This document shows, piece after piece, positions 1 through 8,969 of a stretch of DNA of 64,000 nucleotides. How positions within the stretch are numbered: position 1 is the stretch's first letter; every line of letters starts with the position of its first letter. The DNA is from an uncultured Actinomycetes bacterium (GTDB lineage Bacteria; Actinomycetota; Acidimicrobiia; Acidimicrobiales; RAAP-2): contig CAIQEU010000042.1 of the NCBI GenBank assembly GCA_903870905.1, positions 1-64,000 of the forward strand, given 5' to 3'. Position numbers and translations under genes: made by a program. The notes below the pieces were generated by a model. It was not told where the DNA came from. It saw only the letters and a program-made list of their open reading frames with translations, and searched no databases.

Positions 1-2409
1 CACGCCGTGCTGGAGGCCGAGGCTGATCGAGATGGAGAAGGCGTCCATGATGCCGGCGAGGGTGGAACCTTGCTTGGACACCTTGATGAACACTTCACCG
101 GGTCGACCATCGTCGTACTCACCAACGGTGACGTAGCCCTCACAGTCCGCCACCCGGAAGGCGAAGGTGGAGGAACGACGGCGACGAGGCAGACGCTCAC
201 GCACTGCACCGACGACCACTGTGTTGGCCCGGGCACGCTCGTTGGCGAGTGCAGCCTCGAGCTCAGCGATCTTGCCGTCCAAGTCGTGCGCGTGGGCAGC
301 AGGAGCGCTCTCGTTCTCCTCGCCGTCCTTCTTCGTCGTCGAGAGGGGCTGACCCACCTTGCAGTTGTCGCGGTAGATGGCGACGGCCTTCACGCCGAGG
401 CGCCAGGCGTCGATGTGGAGCTGCTCCACCTCTTCAATCGTGGCCTCTTGTGGGAGGTTCACGGTCTTGGAGATCGCACCGGACAGGAAGGGCTGCGCTG
501 CACCCATCATGCGGACGTGGCCCGAGTAGTGGATGGTGTTGTCGCCCATCGAGCAGGCGAAGACCGGGAGGTGGTCCGCAGCGAGGCCAGGGGCACCGAC
601 GATGGTCTTGTTCAGGTCAATGTAGGCGACGATGGAGTCGATGGCCTCTTGGCTGTAGCCGAGCTTGGCGAGGGCACGCGGGATCGTCTGGTTGACGATC
701 GACATGGTGCCACCACCGACGAGCTTCTTGGTCTTGACGAGACCGAGGTCGGGCTCGATGCCGGTGGTGTCGCAGTCCATGAGGAGACCAATGGTCCCGG
801 TCGGGGCGAGCACCGAGGCCTGCGAGTTGCGCACGCCGTACTGCTCGGCGAGGTCAACGGCACGGTCCCAGGACTCCTGGGCTGCAGACAACAAGTCCTC
901 GGGGACGAGGTCCTCGTTGATGGTGGACGCCGCAGCCTGGTGCTTGCGCAGCACCCGGAGCATGCCGGCCTCGTCAGCGGCGTAGCCAGCGAAGGGCCCC
1001 ATGCGAGCAGCCGTCTTGGCCGAGGTGGCGTACGCGTGACCGGTCATGAGGGCGGTGATGGCACCGGCCCAGGCACGACCAGCGTCGGAGTCGTAGGGAA
1101 GACCTTCAGCCATGAGGAGGGCGCCGAGGTTGGCGTAGCCAATACCGAGCTCGCGGTAGTTGATGGTGTTCTCGCCAATGGCCTTGGTCGGGTAGTCGGC
1201 GTTGCCGACCAGGATCTCTTGGCCGGTGAAGACGACCTCAACGGCAGCCTTGAAGCTCTCGACGTCGAAGGAGTCGTCGTCGTTCAAGAAGGTCATGAGG
1301 TTGAGGCTGGCGAGGTTGCAGGCCGAGTTGTCCAAGTGCATGTACTCAGAGCACGGGTTTGAGCCGTTGATCTTCCCGGCGTTTGGCGTGGTGTGCCAGT
1401 CGTTGATCGTCGTGTCGTACTGCAGACCGGGGTCGGCGCACTCCCAAGCGGCGAGGGAGATCTCTCGGAAGAGTTCCTTGGCCGAGATGGTCTCGACGAC
1501 CTCGCCGTTGCGGGCACGGAGCGGCCACTCGGCGTCGTCTAGGACTGCCTGCATGAACTCGTCGGTCACGCGCACCGAGTTGTTGGCGTTCTGGTACTGA
1601 ATCGAGAAGCTGTCGGCGCCGTCCAAGTCCATGTCGAAGCCGGCGTCGCGCAGCACGCGGGCCTTGCGCTCCTCGATGGCCTTGCACCAGATGAAGTCAC
1701 GGATGTCGGGGTGGTCGACGTCGAGCATGACCATCTTGGCGGCACGACGGGTCTTACCACCGGACTTGATGGTTCCAGCTGAGGCGTCAGCACCACGCAT
1801 GAACGACACCGGACCTGATGCGGTGCCGCCACCCTTCAAGAGCTCCTTGGAGGAGCGGATCTTCGAGAGGTTCACGCCAGCTCCGGAGCCACCCTTGAAG
1901 ATGGTGCCTTCTTCGGTGTACCAGTTGAGGATGGAGTCCATCGAGTCCTCGACGGCCAAGATGAAGCAGGCAGAGGCCTGCTGCGGCACGCCCTTGACGC
2001 CGATGTTGAACCACACGGGCGAGTTGAACGCGGCCTTCTGGTGGATGATGAGGTACTTGAGCTCATCACGGAAGATCTCCGCCTCTTCGGTCGAGACGAA
2101 GTAGCCGTCCTTCAAGCCCCATGCGGTGATGGTGTCGACCACGCGGTTGGCGACCTGCTTGAGCGAGGTCTCACGCTCAGGGGTGCCGAGGGTGCCGCGG
2201 AAGTACTTCTGGGCGAGGATGTTGGTGGCGTTCACGCTCCAGGTGGAAGGAACCTCGACACCGAGCTGCTCGAAGGCGACAGAACCGTCCCGGTAGTTCG
2301 TGATGCGAGAGTCGCGCAGCTCCCACGTGACGGTGTCAAACGGGTGCACACCCTCCACCGTGAAGTGCCTGCGAATCCCAATTCCTTGTCGCTGTGGTGC
2401 GATTGCCAT
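1..2409 (-). CDS. nrdJ: Vitamin B12-dependent (class II) ribonucleoside-diphosphate reductase, 3' end cut by window edge
   Basis: This enzyme reduces ribonucleotides to deoxyribonucleotides with adenosylcobalamin and needs neither oxygen nor an NrdB partner. The 803 visible residues start MAIAPQRQGIGIRRHF and include the redox cysteine in QQASACFIL (C148), the active-site motif NPCSE near residue 352, the second redox cysteine in DNSACNLASLNL, and a late PTGTIG loop, all in the order of the NrdJ family. The C-terminal part, which normally carries the CxxC re-reduction pair, lies beyond base 1. The ATG at 2409 follows a GGAGAGA Shine-Dalgarno. The upstream region holds a sigma-70-like promoter and two NrdR boxes, so repression by NrdR is likely. 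The identification is firm; the missing tail cannot be judged. Confidence 0.96.
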   Translation of the reverse strand, partial: MAIAPQRQGIGIRRHFTVEGVHPFDTVTWELRDSRITNYRDGSVAFEQLGVEVPSTWSVNATNILAQKYFRGTLGTPERETSLKQVANRVVDTITAWGLKDGYFVSTEEAEIFRDELKYLIIHQKAAFNSPVWFNIGVKGVPQQASACFILAVEDSMDSILNWYTEEGTIFKGGSGAGVNLSKIRSSKELLKGGGTASGPVSFMRGADASAGTIKSGGKTRRAAKMVMLDVDHPDIRDFIWCKAIEERKARVLRDAGFDMDLDGADSFSIQYQNANNSVRVTDEFMQAVLDDAEWPLRARNGEVVETISAKELFREISLAAWECADPGLQYDTTINDWHTTPNAGKINGSNPCSEYMHLDNSACNLASLNLMTFLNDDDSFDVESFKAAVEVVFTGQEILVGNADYPTKAIGENTINYRELGIGYANLGALLMAEGLPYDSDAGRAWAGAITALMTGHAYATSAKTAARMGPFAGYAADEAGMLRVLRKHQAAASTINEDLVPEDLLSAAQESWDRAVDLAEQYGVRNSQASVLAPTGTIGLLMDCDTTGIEPDLGLVKTKKLVGGGTMSIVNQTIPRALAKLGYSQEAIDSIVAYIDLNKTIVGAPGLAADHLPVFACSMGDNTIHYSGHVRMMGAAQPFLSGAISKTVNLPQEATIEEVEQLHIDAWRLGVKAVAIYRDNCKVGQPLSTTKKDGEENESAPAAHAHDLDGKIAELEAALANERARANTVVVGAVRERLPRRRRSSTFAFRVADCEGYVTVGEYDDGRPGEVFIKVSKQGSTLAGIMDAFSISISLGLQHGV

Positions 2410-2494
2410 GATCTCTCCTCTACCTGCCCTATGAACTGCAGCGCCACGTTCATGGTCCAACACCACGAACGCAGAACAACACCTGCATCTTGCC

Positions 2495-2518
2495 TCAACC
2501 ACAAGATGTTGTGGTTGA
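2495..2518. promoter_or_regulatory. nrdJ: NrdR box 1 (perfect palindrome)
   Basis: Ten-base arms TCAACCACAA and TTGTGGTTGA flank a 4-base centre. The 16-base core CCACAAGATGTTGTGG at 2499-2514 fits the ACACAAnATnTTGTGT style of NrdR boxes known before ribonucleotide reductase genes. It sits downstream of the predicted -10 of nrdJ, where a bound repressor would block transcription. Confidence 0.8.
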
Positions 2519-2530
2519 TTCCTTCCCCCA

Positions 2531-2546
2531 CCACAAGATGGAGTTG
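2531..2546. promoter_or_regulatory. nrdJ: NrdR box 2 (imperfect copy)
   Basis: CCACAAGATGGAGTTG repeats the left half of box 1 exactly and the right half poorly. Its start is 32 bases from the start of the box 1 core, about three helical turns, which is the spacing NrdR box pairs usually show. It begins just after the predicted -10 and so covers the likely transcription start. Confidence 0.7.
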
Positions 2547-2547
2547 C

Positions 2548-2577
2548 ATTACAGCATTGTAGTTACGACGCTGTCAA
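2548..2577 (-). promoter_or_regulatory. nrdJ: nrdJ promoter
   Basis: On the minus strand a perfect TTGACA (2577-2572) is followed after 18 bases by TGTAAT (2553-2548), one mismatch from the -10 consensus. This is one of the best -35/-10 pairs seen in the window and fits a strongly expressed but repressed gene. Confidence 0.7.
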
Positions 2578-2648
2578 CAGGGATCGGGCAGTTTTGTGAA
2601 CGGCAGATGACGAAATCTCCGAACCCCAAGTCCGTGCGCAATTCTCAG

Positions 2649-2654
2649 TAGCGT
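2649..2654 (+). promoter_or_regulatory. glpK: Putative -10 element of glpK
   Basis: TAGCGT lies 8 bases before the glpK ATG. This predicts a transcript with almost no leader. No good Shine-Dalgarno or -35 element is visible, so this is a weak call based on the pattern shared by other genes here. Confidence 0.35.
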
Positions 2655-2662
2655 GAGGCCCC

Positions 2663-4159
2663 ATGGAACTCCTCTGCGCCATTGATGCCGGCACCACGGG
2701 TGTGCGAACCCTCGCCATGACCACCGCAGGCGCCGTGCTCGACGTGGCCTATCGCCCCCTCACCCAGTTCTTCCCAGAACCGGGCTGGGTGGAGCACGAT
2801 GCCAACGAAATTCTGGCTGCGGTTGAGTCCACCCTCGTCGAAGTCATCCAGCGCCAACGGGCTGCCGGCAACCGCGTCGCCGCCATTGGGATCACCAATC
2901 AACGAGAGACGACCGTTGCCTTCGATCGAGCGACGGGGGCACCACTCGCTCGAGCGATCGTCTGGCAGGACCGCCGCACTGCTGCCACCTGTGACGAACT
3001 GCGCTCGAGGGGGGTTGAGCACGCGGTTCGCACGACGACGGGCCTCGTCCTCGACCCCTACTTCTCGGCGACCAAGATGGCCTGGCTCCTCGATCACGGG
3101 GTGGGCGACGGCGCAGGGAATCTGGCCCTCGCCACCATCGACACCTGGGTGCTGTGGAACCTGACCGGCGGGCCGAACGGCGGCACCTTCGCCACCGATG
3201 TCTCCAATGCGTCACGCACCATGGTGCTCAACCTCGCAACCGGCACCTGGGACGAGGGTCTGCTCGAGACCTTCGGCATTCCCGCCACCGCACTCGCCGA
3301 GGTCCGCCCAACCGTCTCGACCTTTGGCACGCTCCGCAGCGGCCTCGGCGAACAGCTGGCAGGACTCCCGATCACCGCCATGGTCGGTGACCAACAAGGC
3401 GCCCTCTTCGGTCAGTCCTGCACCGAGGTCGGCATGGCAAAGGCCACCTACGGCACCGGGTGCTTCGTGCTCCAGAACATCGGCACGACTATCCCCGCAC
3501 CTCCAGAAGGCCTCACCACCTCGATTGCCTGGCAACTCGGCAGTGACCAGCCCCTCACCTACGCCTTAGAGGGCTCCGCGTTCGTCGCTGGGGCAACCGT
3601 GCAGTGGCTGCGAGATGAACTCGGCATCATCGAACGCTCCGAGGACTTGGAACCCTTGGCGCTGACCGCCGCGTCGAGCGACGGGGTGATGATCGTGCCA
3701 GCCTTCACCGGACTCGGCAGTCCATGGTTCGACCCTGAGGCCCGGGGCACCATCTTCGGCCTGTCGCTCGGCAGTGGTCGGGCCCAGATCGCTCGGGCCA
3801 CGATCGAGGCCCTCGCCTACCAAGTCACCGCCATGACCGACGCCATGGTGGCTGCCAGCGGAGCGCCGCTCGGCACCCTGCGGGTCGACGGCGGGGCTTC
3901 AGCGATGGATCTCCTCTGCCAACTCCAAGCGGAGCAACTCGGTACCTCGGTGGAACGTCCAGCCTCAGTGGAGACGACTGCACTCGGTGCCGCAATGCTC
4001 GCCGGGCTCGGCGCAGGGGTCATCGACGACGTGGCGTCCATTGCTGCGTCGTGGCAGTGCGAGCGACGGTTCAGCCCTGAACTTCCCAACGAGTTCTCTC
4101 GCCTCGGCTACGACGCTTGGCTGGCAGCAGTGGCGAAGTCTCATGACCTCGCCACCTGA
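2663..4159 (+). CDS. glpK: Glycerol kinase
   Basis: A 498-residue FGGY-family kinase, expected to phosphorylate glycerol to sn-glycerol 3-phosphate in the cytosol. The N-terminal phosphate loop reads IDAGTTGVR (residues 7-15), followed by GITNQRETT, WQDRRTA, DTWVLWNLTGG, and GDQQGALFGQ in the second half, all specific to glycerol kinases rather than to xylulokinase or other FGGY members. The usual Gln of the DQGTTSSR loop is Ala here. Length is normal for the family. No glpF, glpD or glpR is adjacent, so the gene stands alone. It faces the convergent aminotransferase gene with only 7 bases between the stops. Confidence 0.93.
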   Translation: MELLCAIDAGTTGVRTLAMTTAGAVLDVAYRPLTQFFPEPGWVEHDANEILAAVESTLVEVIQRQRAAGNRVAAIGITNQRETTVAFDRATGAPLARAIVWQDRRTAATCDELRSRGVEHAVRTTTGLVLDPYFSATKMAWLLDHGVGDGAGNLALATIDTWVLWNLTGGPNGGTFATDVSNASRTMVLNLATGTWDEGLLETFGIPATALAEVRPTVSTFGTLRSGLGEQLAGLPITAMVGDQQGALFGQSCTEVGMAKATYGTGCFVLQNIGTTIPAPPEGLTTSIAWQLGSDQPLTYALEGSAFVAGATVQWLRDELGIIERSEDLEPLALTAASSDGVMIVPAFTGLGSPWFDPEARGTIFGLSLGSGRAQIARATIEALAYQVTAMTDAMVAASGAPLGTLRVDGGASAMDLLCQLQAEQLGTSVERPASVETTALGAAMLAGLGAGVIDDVASIAASWQCERRFSPELPNEFSRLGYDAWLAAVAKSHDLAT

Positions 4160-4166
4160 GGAGGGC

Positions 4167-5381
4167 TCAGCGCAGGCGGTCGAGCGCGCCTCGGAGGTTG
4201 CGGATGCCTTGGGAGATTCGCTGCTCGTTCTCGATGAGGGCGAAACGCACGTAGCCCTCACCACCAGGACCGAACCCCACACCCGGAGACGTCGCCACCG
4301 AGGCTTCGGTGACGAGGTACTTCGAGAACTCGAGGCTGCCCATCTCGCGGTAGGGCTCAGGGATGGGGGCCCACAGGAACATCGTTCCCTGCGGCGGGGT
4401 GATCTCCCAACCAATGCGGTTGAGGCCCTCACAGAGGACATCTCTGCGGGACTGGTAGATGTGGTTGAGCTCGACGGGGTAGTCCGGCGCTTCGTTCATC
4501 GCCACGATGGCGGCGATCTGGATGGGCTGGAAGGTGCCGTAGTCGAGGTAGCTCTTCAACTTGGTGAGCGCAGCGACGACTTCTTTGTTCCCGACCATGA
4601 AGGCCACGCGCCACCCGGCCATGGAGAAGGACTTGGTCAGCGAGTACAGCTCGACAGCCACGTCCTTGGCCCCTTCGGCCTGGAGGATGGACGGTGGCTC
4701 GTAGCCGTCGAACCCGAGGTCGGCGTAGGCGAAGTCGTGGACCAAGATCACCTCGTGCTCTCGGGCGAAGTCCACGATGCGCTGCATGAACTCGAGGTCC
4801 ACGCAGGCGGTCGTCGGGTTGTGCGGGAACGACAGCACGATCACCCGAGGCTTGGTCACCGCGGTCTCCCAGGCCTCCATCAAGTTGTCGAAGAAGGCGT
4901 CGCCAGGACTCTGGGTGGGTGGGACCTCGTCGGTGGTGTTCGGACCGTAGAGGCGGACGTGGCGCACGTCGCCGCCAGCGAACAGCGGCGAGTAGATGTG
5001 CACCGGATACGACGGCGAGGGCACGAGGATCGAGTCGCCGGGCTGGAGCAGCACCCACATGAGGTGGCTGAAGCCCTCCTTGGCGCCAATGGTGGTGACG
5101 ACCTCAGTGTCGGGATCGAGCGAGACGCCCCACTTGCGCTCGTAGAGCTTGGCGATGGCCCCACGGAGGTTGGGGATGCCCTTGGAGGCCGAGTACCGGT
5201 GGTTCTTCGCCTGGTGGGCCGCTTCGGCCAACTTGTCGACCGCCAACTCCGGCGAGGGGAGGTCGGGATTGCCGAATCCGAGGTCGATGACGTCGGCACC
5301 CTCGTGGCGTGCCGCGTCCTTCAAGCCGTTGATGACGGCGAAGACGTAGGGAGGAAGACCGTTAATCCGTCGAAATTCCAT
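4167..5381 (-). CDS. alaC: Alanine/glutamate-pyruvate aminotransferase, AlaC type
   Basis: A 404-residue class I/II PLP-dependent aminotransferase. It matches the AlaC (YfdZ) group closely from its first residues ([16 protein letters not shown]) through [20 protein letters not shown], the [13 protein letters not shown] strand, [11 protein letters not shown], and the PLP lysine K250 in [12 protein letters not shown] to the C-terminal [12 protein letters not shown]. The reaction is expected to be pyruvate plus glutamate to alanine plus 2-oxoglutarate; an LL-diaminopimelate aminotransferase role is the main alternative because the families are related. The ATG at 5381 begins exactly at the conserved N-terminus. 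A longer reading would overlap the upstream gene and adds low-complexity sequence, so it was not used. Confidence 0.9.
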   Translation of the reverse strand: MEFRRINGLPPYVFAVINGLKDAARHEGADVIDLGFGNPDLPSPELAVDKLAEAAHQAKNHRYSASKGIPNLRGAIAKLYERKWGVSLDPDTEVVTTIGAKEGFSHLMWVLLQPGDSILVPSPSYPVHIYSPLFAGGDVRHVRLYGPNTTDEVPPTQSPGDAFFDNLMEAWETAVTKPRVIVLSFPHNPTTACVDLEFMQRIVDFAREHEVILVHDFAYADLGFDGYEPPSILQAEGAKDVAVELYSLTKSFSMAGWRVAFMVGNKEVVAALTKLKSYLDYGTFQPIQIAAIVAMNEAPDYPVELNHIYQSRRDVLCEGLNRIGWEITPPQGTMFLWAPIPEPYREMGSLEFSKYLVTEASVATSPGVGFGPGGEGYVRFALIENEQRISQGIRNLRGALDRLR

Positions 5382-5389
5382 AGCGCAAC

Positions 5390-6094
5390 TTACCGCGTCG
5401 GCCTGAGGCCAACCTTCGCTGCTGCCTCGGCGACCATCGCCGCCGTTGTTCCATAGGTCGCCACGCACCACGTTGCCCCGGCAGTGGCGAGGTCGTCGAG
5501 GTGTCGAGCCATAGCGTCGAGGTCCCCGGGGAGGTCTCCCGCCCAGGTCACCGGACCATCAGCAGCCAGTGCGGCAACCGATTCTGGCGTGACCGCCCAG
5601 CAGTTGACCGCGGCCGAAATGGACCGCGTGAGCTCCACGGTCTTCGGCCCTGTTCCCCCGACCCACACCTCGAGGCCGGCACCAGCGAGCCTGCCGGCGA
5701 GTTCGCGAAGCGCTTCCCTGCGGAGGGGCGCTGCGTCGAGACCGATCCCGTAGGCAGCGTTCTCCGCTGCAGAGAGTCCGTCCCCAATCCCGAGGGCGGC
5801 GATCACCCGTCCGGGCCCGAGCGCGTGGAGGGCCATGAACTCCGCTTCGAGCACGGCGTTGTCGACGAGGCCGACGCGAGCGACCAGAGGGCCCACCGAG
5901 AGCGTCGACGTGGTGGTGAGGGTCTCAGCGAGAATCGGGAATGGCCGGAAGGCTGGACGCTCGGGGTGGCCGATCGGCCAGAGGTGGTCGTAGGCGAAGA
6001 CTCCGTCAAGGCCGACCGCTTCAGCCTCGGCCGCAGCCGCTCTCGCATCAGCGATGTCGGTTCGAAAGAGCGGGAGCAGAATCCCGAGCTTCAC
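5390..6094 (-). CDS. Luciferase-like (LLM class) F420-dependent oxidoreductase, short
   Basis: A 234-residue TIM-barrel protein of the bacterial luciferase-like family. It starts [13 protein letters not shown], has the [10 protein letters not shown] strand-and-loop after the first helix, [12 protein letters not shown], and a later [12 protein letters not shown]. The family usually runs to 300-350 residues, so this member lacks part of the C-terminal barrel or uses a compact form. Its ATG overlaps the stop of the glucokinase gene by four bases (ATGA), so the two are translationally coupled. The cofactor is inferred from the actinobacterial context, not from a residue that can be read. The substrate is unknown. 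Confidence 0.75.
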   Translation of the reverse strand: MKLGILLPLFRTDIADARAAAAEAEAVGLDGVFAYDHLWPIGHPERPAFRPFPILAETLTTTSTLSVGPLVARVGLVDNAVLEAEFMALHALGPGRVIAALGIGDGLSAAENAAYGIGLDAAPLRREALRELAGRLAGAGLEVWVGGTGPKTVELTRSISAAVNCWAVTPESVAALAADGPVTWAGDLPGDLDAMARHLDDLATAGATWCVATYGTTAAMVAEAAAKVGLRPTR

Positions 6095-7059
6095 CGCTGC
6101 CGCTCACCGAGGATCGCTGCACCAATTGCCCCGGCATCGGATCCAAACACGGTGGCTTCGATGCGGGGAGGACGCCGGCGCGCTCCCCCTTCGATCTCGG
6201 TCGCCAAGTAGGCCCTCGTCGGTTCGAGGACCACGGCCTTGCCGTCGATCACCCCACCACCGAGGAGCACCAACTCGGGATCGAAGATGGCACAGAGGTT
6301 GGCGATCCCCCGAGCGAGCCACCAACAGAACTGGTCGACCACCGCGAGGGCTGCTGCGTCACCATTCGTCGCGCTCGAAATCAGGAGTTCCGGCGCCGAG
6401 GCGAATTGAGGATCGAGGGTACCGGCGGCGATTGCTTGGGCGGCGAGGTGACGGAGTCCCGCACCAGAGGCGTAGCGCTCGAAACATCCTCTGGACCCGC
6501 AGGGACAGGGCGGGCCGTCGGGGTTCACCATCATGTGACCGAATTCACCGGCGAATCCGTTTGCGCCCCGCAGCACCGCGCCGTTCACGATGGCCGCTCC
6601 ACCAATCCCGGTGCCCAAGGTGATGAGGAGTGCGTGGTCAACCCCTCGGGCTGCCCCGAGGTGCACTTCGGCGAGCGCTGCGCAGTTGGCATCGTTGTCG
6701 ATGGCGACGGGGGCACGCTCAAAGGGCCGGGCGATCAACGCGGCGAGGTCAGCGCCGATGGCTCCTTGGAGGTTCGGGGCGAACACGAGGGTCCCCGTTC
6801 GGTCCACGATGCCTGGCACCCCAACACCGATAGAGCACGTACGCGGATCGACACCGACGCTCTCAGCCAGTTCGCCAATTACCGCTGCGGCAACTTCAGC
6901 GACCGACGTGCCGACGGGTCGTCCCTGCGCAGCGTCGCTCACCTGGGGCGTGGGTTGGCGGACCCGGCCAAGAACCGCGCCACTTGCGCTGAGCGCAAGC
7001 CCCAAGACCTTCGTGCCACCAATATCGACGCCGAGCGACGCCGTCCGCTCCGAACTCAC
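6091..7059 (-). CDS. ROK-family glucokinase
   Basis: A 322-residue ROK kinase, expected to make glucose 6-phosphate from glucose and ATP. The phosphate loop GVDIGGTK is at residues 10-17, the catalytic-site segment DNDAN at 121-125, GTGIGG at 149-154, and the zinc site is formed by H175 (GEFGH) and CPCGSRGC at 185-192. There is no N-terminal helix-turn-helix, so it is a kinase rather than a ROK repressor. It overlaps both neighbours by four bases. In other actinobacteria a ROK glucokinase often sits beside an SRPBCC gene and pimB', as here. Confidence 0.85.
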   Translation of the reverse strand: MSSERTASLGVDIGGTKVLGLALSASGAVLGRVRQPTPQVSDAAQGRPVGTSVAEVAAAVIGELAESVGVDPRTCSIGVGVPGIVDRTGTLVFAPNLQGAIGADLAALIARPFERAPVAIDNDANCAALAEVHLGAARGVDHALLITLGTGIGGAAIVNGAVLRGANGFAGEFGHMMVNPDGPPCPCGSRGCFERYASGAGLRHLAAQAIAAGTLDPQFASAPELLISSATNGDAAALAVVDQFCWWLARGIANLCAIFDPELVLLGGGVIDGKAVVLEPTRAYLATEIEGGARRRPPRIEATVFGSDAGAIGAAILGERQR

Positions 7060-7499
7060 GACGTCGACTCGACCCGAGCCTTCAACTCTTGCAGGGCCGT
7101 TTGGCGAATCCGGTGCTCGGCTCGACTCTTCACGAACCCAGGAATCGGGACCTTCAAGGCCACCGAGAGGTCGTAGGTCGCCGTCGTTGCGCCACCAGGG
7201 GCGAGCTCGAAGGTGTAGGTGCCCTCGAGGCTGGCCACGAGGTCACTCTCGGTGAGCTCCCAGGCCAAGCGTGCTGGCCCGCCGGTGAAGTCGTAGCGGA
7301 GGGTGTAGGTCGTCGAGCGTCCGAACGCCGCTGCTCGGAACTCGGCGAGCACGGGTCGCCCTTCGGCGTCGCGTTCTTGAGCGATGACGGCCTTCACGTC
7401 GGAAATCCACGTTGGGTAGGCCTCAATATCGGCAGCAACCTCGTAGCACCGCTGCGGCGATGCTGCGATGACGATCTGCTCGGTGGCGTGGTCTGACAC
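7056..7499 (-). CDS. SRPBCC (polyketide cyclase/START-like) family protein
   Basis: A 147-residue single-domain protein with the typical opening of this fold: residues 6-34 contain TEQIVIAASPQRCYEVAADI followed by YPTWISDVK, and later WELTESDLVASLEGTYTF and a long C-terminal helix. Such proteins bind hydrophobic ligands in a helix-grip pocket; no ligand can be deduced. It starts with GTG after GAGGAAGGA and overlaps the glucokinase start by four bases. The position downstream of a PimB'-like gene resembles the mycobacterial neighbourhood around Rv2185c and Rv2188c, which supports a cell-envelope lipid context. Confidence 0.8.
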   Translation of the reverse strand: MSDHATEQIVIAASPQRCYEVAADIEAYPTWISDVKAVIAQERDAEGRPVLAEFRAAAFGRSTTYTLRYDFTGGPARLAWELTESDLVASLEGTYTFELAPGGATTATYDLSVALKVPIPGFVKSRAEHRIRQTALQELKARVESTS

Positions 7500-7519
7500 C
7501 GCTTCCTTCCTCGATCGGA

Positions 7520-8674
7520 CTAGGCGTCCGATGCATCCTCGTACGACAGGCTACGCCCCAATGTAGAACCGAGGATGTCGTAGTCGAAGGATTTCACCGC
7601 TCGCGCTCGTGCCGCAGCGCCGAGCTGGGCGGCGTAGGCGGGATCGCCGAGGATACGTTCGAGCGACGCCACGACCGACGCGACATCTCGTGGATCCTCG
7701 ACGATGAGGCCCGTTCCTCCGTGAACCACGGCATCGGCGGAACCTCCACTACGACCAGCCACCGCAGGAATCCCCGCAGCCGCCGCTTCGACGAAGACGA
7801 TGCCGAACCCCTCTTGCTCAAGGCCGAACCACCGATTTCGACACATCATGGCGAAGCAGTCGGCCGCCCCGAGGATGCGCGGGAGGTCATCGTCGGCGAT
7901 GAAGTCGAGGAACCGCACATCCGCTGGCCCGGCGTCACCTAAGCGCTCGAGGCGCTTTCGGTCTCGCCCACGACCACCAATGGCGAGGACGAGGCCAGGG
8001 TAGGCAGCAGCCATGGCGTGCGCCGCGGCGATGAGGACGTCCATTCCCTTCCTCGGCACGAGACGGCTGTAGCTGAAGAGGAACGGCGCATCGTCGCTGA
8101 TGCTGAGATCGGCGCGTACCGCAGCACGCTCGTGGGCATCGAGCGGGGCGAACCGTGCGGTGTCGACGCCCGGGGGAACCTGCACCGCCCGACGGAGTGG
8201 ACCGCGGTGGCAGCGAACCGCTTCTGCCTCGGGGTAGGTGCCAGCGCAGATGGCAACCGACGATCCCGTGAGCACTCGACGCAGCGTGGCAGCAACGAAC
8301 GGAATTCGGGCCGGAATCGTGACTTCGGCCCCATGGAGGACGACACCGTAGGGAACGGAGAGCTGTGGACCGAGGAGCCCGAGTGGCCAGGCTGGGTCGA
8401 GGAGGACGAACTCGGCCCCGGTGGCGGCAATGGCGTCTTCTATCCGGCGCCGATTGGCTCGCGTCGGCAGGAACAGCGTGCCCTTGGGCGAGCGCAGCAC
8501 CTGACGACCGGACGATGCCCACGCAGCGTCGAACGTCGGCGCTCGCTCGTCGGAGGACGCGGTGAGCACCGCGAAGGTCGAGGGATCGAGGCGGCGCCAC
8601 AGCTCGTCCAAGTACGACTGGATCCCACCGACCTTCGGTGGAAAGTCGTTGGTGACGAGCAGGTGGCGCGTCAT
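7520..8674 (-). CDS. pimB: GT4 glycosyltransferase, probable phosphatidylinositol monomannoside mannosyltransferase (PimB'-like)
   Basis: A 384-residue GT-B glycosyltransferase. The N-terminal half opens with HLLVTNDFPPKVGGIQSYL, and the C-terminal half has FSYSRLVPRKGMDVLI and the nucleotide-sugar site CRNRWFGLEQEGFGIVFVEA, a signature close to PimB' enzymes (CRTRWxGLExEGLGIVFLEAAA). PimB' adds the second mannose from GDP-mannose to phosphatidylinositol mannoside at the inner face of the membrane. The assignment rests on that motif, on length and on the neighbouring SRPBCC gene. A different GDP-mannose-dependent role remains possible. The next gene upstream ends 18 bases away, so the two may be cotranscribed. 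Confidence 0.75.
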   Translation of the reverse strand: MTRHLLVTNDFPPKVGGIQSYLDELWRRLDPSTFAVLTASSDERAPTFDAAWASSGRQVLRSPKGTLFLPTRANRRRIEDAIAATGAEFVLLDPAWPLGLLGPQLSVPYGVVLHGAEVTIPARIPFVAATLRRVLTGSSVAICAGTYPEAEAVRCHRGPLRRAVQVPPGVDTARFAPLDAHERAAVRADLSISDDAPFLFSYSRLVPRKGMDVLIAAAHAMAAAYPGLVLAIGGRGRDRKRLERLGDAGPADVRFLDFIADDDLPRILGAADCFAMMCRNRWFGLEQEGFGIVFVEAAAAGIPAVAGRSGGSADAVVHGGTGLIVEDPRDVASVVASLERILGDPAYAAQLGAAARARAVKSFDYDILGSTLGRSLSYEDASDA

Positions 8675-8692
8675 CGCGCCCTCAGCCCGCTG

Positions 8693-8917
8693 CTAGGCGG
8701 TGCGATCGGCGAAGCGAATGCCGGGGACGAGACCCACTTGTTGGAGCAGGCGGAGTCCTCGTGCTTCGGTGACGTCGATGACAACGGCGTCATCGGGTTC
8801 ACGGTTGCACAGGAAGGTGACGACGCAATCACTGCACGTTGCGCTGTCTTTGTGGCAGCAGTCAGCACAGCTAATGGAGAGGCTGGTGCTGTCCTCGTGG
8901 TGTTCGGTGGTGTCCAT
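8693..8917 (-). CDS. Small cysteine-rich protein
   Basis: About 74 residues with six cysteines in the first half: CADCC at 17-21, C28, CVVTFLC from C31 to C37. The rest reads as a short acidic and hydrophobic tail (AVVIDVTEARGLRLLQQVGL). I recognise the pattern CADCxxKDxxxCxDCVVTFL as recurring in actinobacterial hypothetical proteins but know no function; metal or redox binding is an inference from the cysteines. The start is uncertain: ATG 8917 has an AGGA eight bases before it, while ATG 8932 in the same frame would add five residues. It lies between the thioredoxin-like gene and pimB on the same strand. Confidence 0.6.
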   Translation of the reverse strand: MDTTEHHEDSTSLSISCADCCHKDSATCSDCVVTFLCNREPDDAVVIDVTEARGLRLLQQVGLVPGIRFADRTA

Positions 8918-8969
8918 GGCGAAATCCTGCATCGAGGCTGTGACACGCAGGTCGTAGCCACTGCCGACG

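Noticed and set aside
7-1362. A 451-codon plus-strand reading frame at the left edge
   Set aside because: It is the antisense of nrdJ, has an unnatural Gly/Val/Glu-rich composition and no recognisable domain, while the minus strand encodes an intact ribonucleotide reductase.
2495-2518. The nrdJ upstream palindrome as a transcription terminator
   Set aside because: There is no U-run on either side, it lies between promoter and start codon, and a second half-copy at 32 bases fits NrdR boxes better.
3987-5456. A 489-codon plus-strand reading frame opposite alaC
   Set aside because: It overlaps glpK and is antisense to the aminotransferase; long open antisense frames are expected in G+C-rich DNA with strong third-position bias.
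5382-5471. A 30-residue N-terminal extension of the AlaC-type aminotransferase
   Set aside because: It would overlap the end of the luciferase-like gene, is low in complexity and is not part of the family, which begins at [14 protein letters not shown].
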